Assembly: GCF_000003605.2 (NCBI RefSeq)
Contig: NW_003136010.1
Span: 1 to 10,271 of the forward strand
Length of the DNA: 10,271 nt
Reading direction: 5' to 3'
From: Saccoglossus kowalevskii
Lineage: Eukaryota; Hemichordata; Enteropneusta; Harrimaniidae
The notes below the pieces were generated by a model. That model was not told the DNA's origin, did no database searches, and saw only the letters and a program-made list of their open reading frames with translations. The first letter of the stretch is position 1; every line of letters begins with the position of its first letter. This document shows, piece after piece, positions 7,115 through 10,271 of the stretch. The translations under genes were made by a program, and so were the position numbers.

Positions 7115-7283
7115 GTGTTGATGTTGGTGATTATGGTGAACGATTATATAAGTACTATGGAGCGGGTACAGAAGCTGAGAAAGCCAGACAATCTAAAGCC
7201 TATCCAGTTGCAGGACCATGGACTAATTAATAGTTGTATTAAAACATTTCTGGAAAAATATGAAAAGAAGGACCCAGTGACAG
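7115..7283 (+). pseudogene. Second visible glycohydrolase-like exon, with a 4-bp duplication breaking the frame
   Basis: The exon continues the previous one in phase: VDVGDYGERLYKYYGAG, then EKARQSKAYPVAGPWTN. The frame then meets TAA TAG (7228-7233). The family pattern resumes one frame over as NSCIKTFLEKYEKKDPVTG up to donor G|GTATG. The break coincides with a tandem TAAT TAAT at 7224-7231. With a single copy, the two halves would be collinear with the family's GPW-x-x-x-S-I-K-x-FL pattern. The exon length would also then give the phase that the next exon requires. So a 4-bp duplication is the simplest explanation. It may be a real null allele, a young pseudogene or a consensus error. The rest of the exon is unusually well preserved for an old pseudogene. 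Confidence 0.8.
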
Positions 7284-8471
7284 GTATGCATACTTACCAT
7301 ATCAGCTTTGAATTTGGTGTTCAACATTTCGTCAAGAATGATTTTGTGGAAAGTACATTTCGCCGAATGACCATTACATCGAAATTTAAATAAACTCATA
7401 TTTCTAGAAATCTTAATGCAATGTAGTGATTCTATGAAAGAACTGATTTGTGTTTATACATGTATTCAATTGTTTTTGTTAATATCCTAGCTTATTTGCA
7501 CAGCGAGATACATTTTGCGTTTTTCATAATCATTTCTACTTATCAATCATATATTTTCAAGCACCCCTGTGTTCGATGTGTTTGATTTACAAACACGGAA
7601 TATAACCAGTAGTTTGCTTTTCGTGAGATCTTCATCACATGGCTTAAAAAGTTGCTTACCCCTATCGTATGAATTCTTTGTATTGTATATAATTACAAAA
7701 TAAAGACTCGTAAATTTGAAACTCATTTGCAAAAACTGCTGTATTATAATCGGTCATGAAATGTCTCATTTAATGTTGTTTTTTCTTGACTTGAACCTTT
7801 TCACCACCAGTTACCCTCTTTTCATCACAACTTTACAAAATAGTCCTGTTTATAGCCAGCACTTTCCACCAGAAGATTGAACAAAAATAGCAACATTTTG
7901 TGAGTAAAAACTGAAAATTGACTCAAACTTTGTCTTTTTGCTCCAAAATTAGTGTTGATTTTCAGACATATTGAAGAATATATAAAAAAGTGCAGAACAA
8001 TTTGTGTGGGAAAGTCTGGTGGTGAAAAGGTTAATGACTCATCATGATTCAGTTAAAAATTTTAGCATGAGATTGAAATTTGCAGTAAAATACTTTTGTA
8101 TAATATGGAGACTGGTTGCCCATTAGAACAATCTTAAAAATAAATAGAATACAGAGTTATGGTAAGTCATATTACCAGTAATACATTGTCCAATTTATTA
8201 TTATCATAGTCACCTTCATTTTTGCTGAAAATTACAGTTTGATTGGTGTTGTAGGCTCAAATGAATATTCAGGCTTATTTTGTGATAAACTATTACGCAA
8301 TTATATTTTTTACCAGGGTTTTAGTTATTGCTCATGCCAACCAGATTTTTTATTTTAATTTTCTCTGGAGAAAATTATACAGGCAGATTTTCTTGTGCAT
8401 TTTGAAAAAAAAATATTCTTCAGTTTTATGTCTGTTAAGCTGTACAATATTCTTGTGTTGTTTTTTTGAAG
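7284..8471 (+). other. Large intron of the glycohydrolase-like gene
   Basis: It runs from GTATG to the acceptor TTTTTTTGAAG. It is AT-rich and holds one short inverted-repeat transposon (7792-8034). I see nothing else I can name. A 126-codon open frame that covers the following exon begins in this intron, but its upstream part is translated intron. Confidence 0.6.
7792..8034. mobile_element. Short inverted-repeat element, possibly a piggyBac-like MITE
   Basis: AACCTTTTCACCACCAG (7794-7810) and CTGGTGGTGAAAAGGTT (8016-8032) are perfect 17-bp inverted repeats. If the element proper runs from CC at 7796 to GG at 8030 (235 bp), the flanking tetramers are TGAA on the left and TTAA on the right, one base from the TTAA duplication made by piggyBac-type transposases. 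Many piggyBac ends begin with CCCT or CCTT. There is no coding capacity. The family assignment is inference; the inverted repeats are seen directly. Confidence 0.65.
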
Positions 8472-8625
8472 GAAGTGATATCTCTGACATGCATACCTGT
8501 AGTGTTGCTATCCCTGTGGTTGCCAAGTATGCAGGTAAACCAGAGATGCTGGAAAATGTCAGAAAGATTATTGAGGTTACATCACTCAATGAAGAAGCTA
8601 TAACCATTGGATTAGTGTGTGCAAG
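8472..8625 (+). CDS. Third visible exon of the J1-crystallin-like ADP-ribosylglycohydrolase gene
   Basis: It follows acceptor TTTTTTTGAAG and ends at AG|GTATG. With the single G left over from the previous exon it reads G-SDISDMHTCSVAIPVVAKY and AGKPEMLENVRKIIEVTSL, then NEEAITIGLVCAR. The pattern of a short loop, then hydrophobic-PVVA-x-YAG and later hydrophobic-x-VT-x-x-x-x-x-A is the helical core found in the C-terminal half of ADP-ribosylglycohydrolase folds, in the J1-crystallin form. There is no stop and no in-frame TGA that could be a selenocysteine codon. The exon ends two bases into a codon, so at least one more exon must follow. I did not find it in the window. A minisatellite starts 59 bases after the donor. 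Confidence 0.85.
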
Positions 8626-8684
8626 GTATGCTGGGATATGATGATAGGATAACGTTAACTTAGTGGAAGCCATTTTGAAGATAG

Positions 8685-8987
8685 TACTCCCATGGTGCAT
8701 TTCACCATCTACTCCCATGATGCATTTCACATACTCCCATGATGCATTTCACCTTCTACTCCCATGATGCATTTCACCTTCTCGTACTTCTGTGGTACAT
8801 TTCTCCTTCTACTCCCATGGTGCATTTCACTTAGTATTCCATTGTGCTTAACACCTTTGAATACTCCCATGGGGCAATTGACCTTCTAGTACTCCCATGG
8901 TGCAATTCACCTTCTAGTACTTCTATGGAACATTTCACCTTTTACTCCCATGGTCATTTCACTTAGTACTCCATGGTGCATTACACC
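8685..8987. repeat. Minisatellite, 12 units of about 22-28 bp, with higher-order structure
   Basis: Units begin TACTCCCATGGTGCATTTCA or a variant at 8685, 8710, 8732, 8757, 8785, 8810, 8835, 8862, 8890, 8918, 8943 and 8967. Units 5-7 and 10-12 form matching triplets (TACTTCT-TGG type, then a unit ending TTAG, then a TAYTCCAT type) offset by about 133 bp, so a multi-unit block was duplicated. It lies in the intron right after the third exon. Confidence 0.88.
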
Positions 8988-9548
8988 ACAGTCCCTCTAT
9001 CCCCGGTCTGGAAACGACTAGCGTTCTTTTATCTCGAACCGCGTTGCGGGTAAACAAACCGTTCACACCCTGGCCAAGGGATTCAGGAAGTCGGTCAGAT
9101 TACAATACCGTCAGAATATGCATTAAAATTGGCAAATTTACCGTCATACAAATGAATACCTCATTGTATGACTTCACTTTGACTTCAAATTCGGGCAACT
9201 ACAACGTAAACAAAATTAGCACTATGAAATTTGGGGTTTTTGAACTCTGATACGCATCAATACCAGCCTACCAACTCATAAACATCCAGTTCCTGCCATG
9301 TAAAGATTAATATGGGAAATTATGTTCATCTTTTAGTTTTAATTGGAAAAAAAGTTTGTGTATCAACATACTAACATCGCTAAACAAATCTTGTCAAAAT
9401 GGCATTGTTTATGTTAACGTGGTCGATTAAAAAACCTGTTATATTTCTGATTCTTGGGGGTTCATAACAGTTCAAGTCAACTATACAAGAACTATTGATT
9501 TTATTCAATGCAAAAGTATAAAACAATGCTTCAATTTTTGTAAATAAA
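8988..9548. other. Non-coding stretch, no identified feature
   Basis: The first 120 bases are less AT-rich than the rest. A 68-codon frame at 9044-9250 shows no recognisable domain and no splice context matching the phase needed by the glycohydrolase gene. It is probably still that gene's intron or degraded transposon sequence. Confidence 0.3.
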
Positions 9549-9619
9549 TTTCAATAAAGTTGAATAGCATACCTTGTCATTTCAATAAAGTTGAATAGCA
9601 TACCTTGTCATTTAATAAA
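9549..9619. repeat. 31-bp tandem duplication containing AATAAA motifs
   Basis: The 31-bp unit beginning TTTCAATAAAGTTGAATAGC occurs at 9549-9579 and, without change, at 9580-9610. A third partial copy (TTTAATAAA) follows. AATAAA hexamers lie at 9543, 9553, 9584 and 9614. The identical copies suggest a recent duplication. The hexamers could act as polyadenylation signals, but no transcript end is shown. Confidence 0.75.
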
Positions 9620-10067
9620 TGTTGCCATTTGCATTTATGATCAAAAAAGCATCCGGAAAAATTGCCCAGTTTAACATTAATAAAATGCGGTGTGACAAAT
9701 AACAAATCAGCCCTTAAATTTTAAATATGTTTCGACCATAAAATGTCAAAATCGAAGACAAATATTGGTTTTGCGCCTAGACGTAGGGTAAATAAAATAA
9801 GAGTTCATTTAAATCATCTTAAAATCAAACCCCAATTTTTGGGGTGAAGGTATGAAAATTTGTTGTGAAAATATTGTCACTGCTGGTGAAATAGATGAAT
9901 TAATGAACTACTCACTGGGTAAAATATGACCTTATACAGATATCCTGATTACAAATATTATGTAAAAAAGCTTGAATTCTGGAATAAACAACTAAGTTGT
10001 AAAAAACACATAGCAATGATGTCAAAAATAGTGTCTTGCTATGTACTGATCATGTGACCATACCCCG
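9620..10067. other. AT-rich stretch, nothing recognised
   Basis: I see no coding frame, repeat end or RNA gene here. Short T and A runs only. Confidence 0.3.
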
Positions 10068-10079
10068 AAATGCGCATTT
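10068..10079. repeat. 12-bp palindrome
   Basis: AAATGCGCATTT is its own reverse complement and lies about 110 bases before a larger palindrome. Confidence 0.6.
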
Positions 10080-10132
10080 GCAAGGGAATGAGGCCAATTC
10101 ACACCTACCGGATTCGACTGATACCCCACCCT

Positions 10133-10205
10133 GGGCGATCTTATGGAGGATTCAATTTTTTTTTAGAAAAATGTGGACTAAAAGATCGCCCGGGCGATCT
10201 TTTGG
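10133..10205. repeat. Perfect 24-bp palindrome with an extra direct copy of its half
   Basis: AAAAGATCGCCC (10180-10191) is followed without spacer by its exact reverse complement (10192-10203), with CCCGGG at the centre. The right half plus two bases (GGGCGATCTTTTGG, 10192-10205) is repeated with one change at 10133-10146 (GGGCGATCTTATGG). Thus three half-sites occur within about 70 bases, spaced by AT-rich DNA. Confidence 0.75.
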
Positions 10206-10271
10206 CAGATATTACGAGGCCTATCTTGTCTGGAAAAATAACCCTGCGTTGATAAAAATGGTCTAGAAAAA

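Noticed and set aside
8350-8730. 126-codon open frame on the minus strand over the third glycohydrolase exon
   Set aside because: It is antisense to a well-supported exon and runs into the minisatellite.
9001-9110. Possible tRNA-derived SINE head
   Set aside because: I could not find both A-box and B-box promoter motifs or a cloverleaf.
10036-10266. 76-codon open frame at the right edge
   Set aside because: It spans the perfect palindrome and has no recognisable domain, so it is probably chance.

Overview
The window looks like nuclear DNA from an invertebrate animal, probably marine. The reasons are spliced exons with GT/AG borders in a very AT-rich background, a J1-crystallin-like ADP-ribosylglycohydrolase gene, a DIRS-type tyrosine-recombinase retrotransposon and many small repeats. 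I cannot name the species or phylum from the sequence alone. There is no prokaryotic signal and no RNA gene that I can support.

Layout. 1-727, minus strand: two 5' coding exons of a multi-exon gene whose product begins with a SAP-like DNA-binding segment. I recognise the family as large uncharacterised invertebrate proteins that often carry SWIM/YqaJ-type domains. A 10-base A run in its second exon separates two reading frames. 728-1943: a CpG-bearing patch that may be the promoter, an 18-base palindrome and a four-copy repeat of about 33 bp. 1944-2276: a long near-open frame, possibly a decayed coding remnant. 2310-3189: an inverted-repeat (foldback) structure of about 880 bp with internally shuffled modules. 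About 3190-5926: the 3' half of a dead DIRS-like retrotransposon (RNase H and tyrosine recombinase in several frames, then an internal complementary region and a right terminal repeat). Its gag, reverse transcriptase core and left terminus are not seen.

6489-8625, plus strand: three consecutive internal exons of the J1-crystallin/ADP-ribosylglycohydrolase-like gene, with matching splice phases. The middle exon carries a 4-bp tandem duplication (TAAT twice) that breaks the frame. The intron before the third exon holds a short element with perfect 17-bp terminal inverted repeats and piggyBac-like TTAA flanks. The intron after it opens with a 12-unit minisatellite that has a higher-order period of about 133 bp. 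8988-10271: AT-rich DNA with a 31-bp tandem duplication carrying AATAAA motifs and a perfect 24-bp palindrome.

The two genes point away from each other (minus on the left, plus on the right) and nothing suggests that they act together. The transposon debris lies between them. I see no new multi-gene system. The most informative signals are the two frame breaks in otherwise well-conserved exons, the foldback structure and the DIRS terminus.
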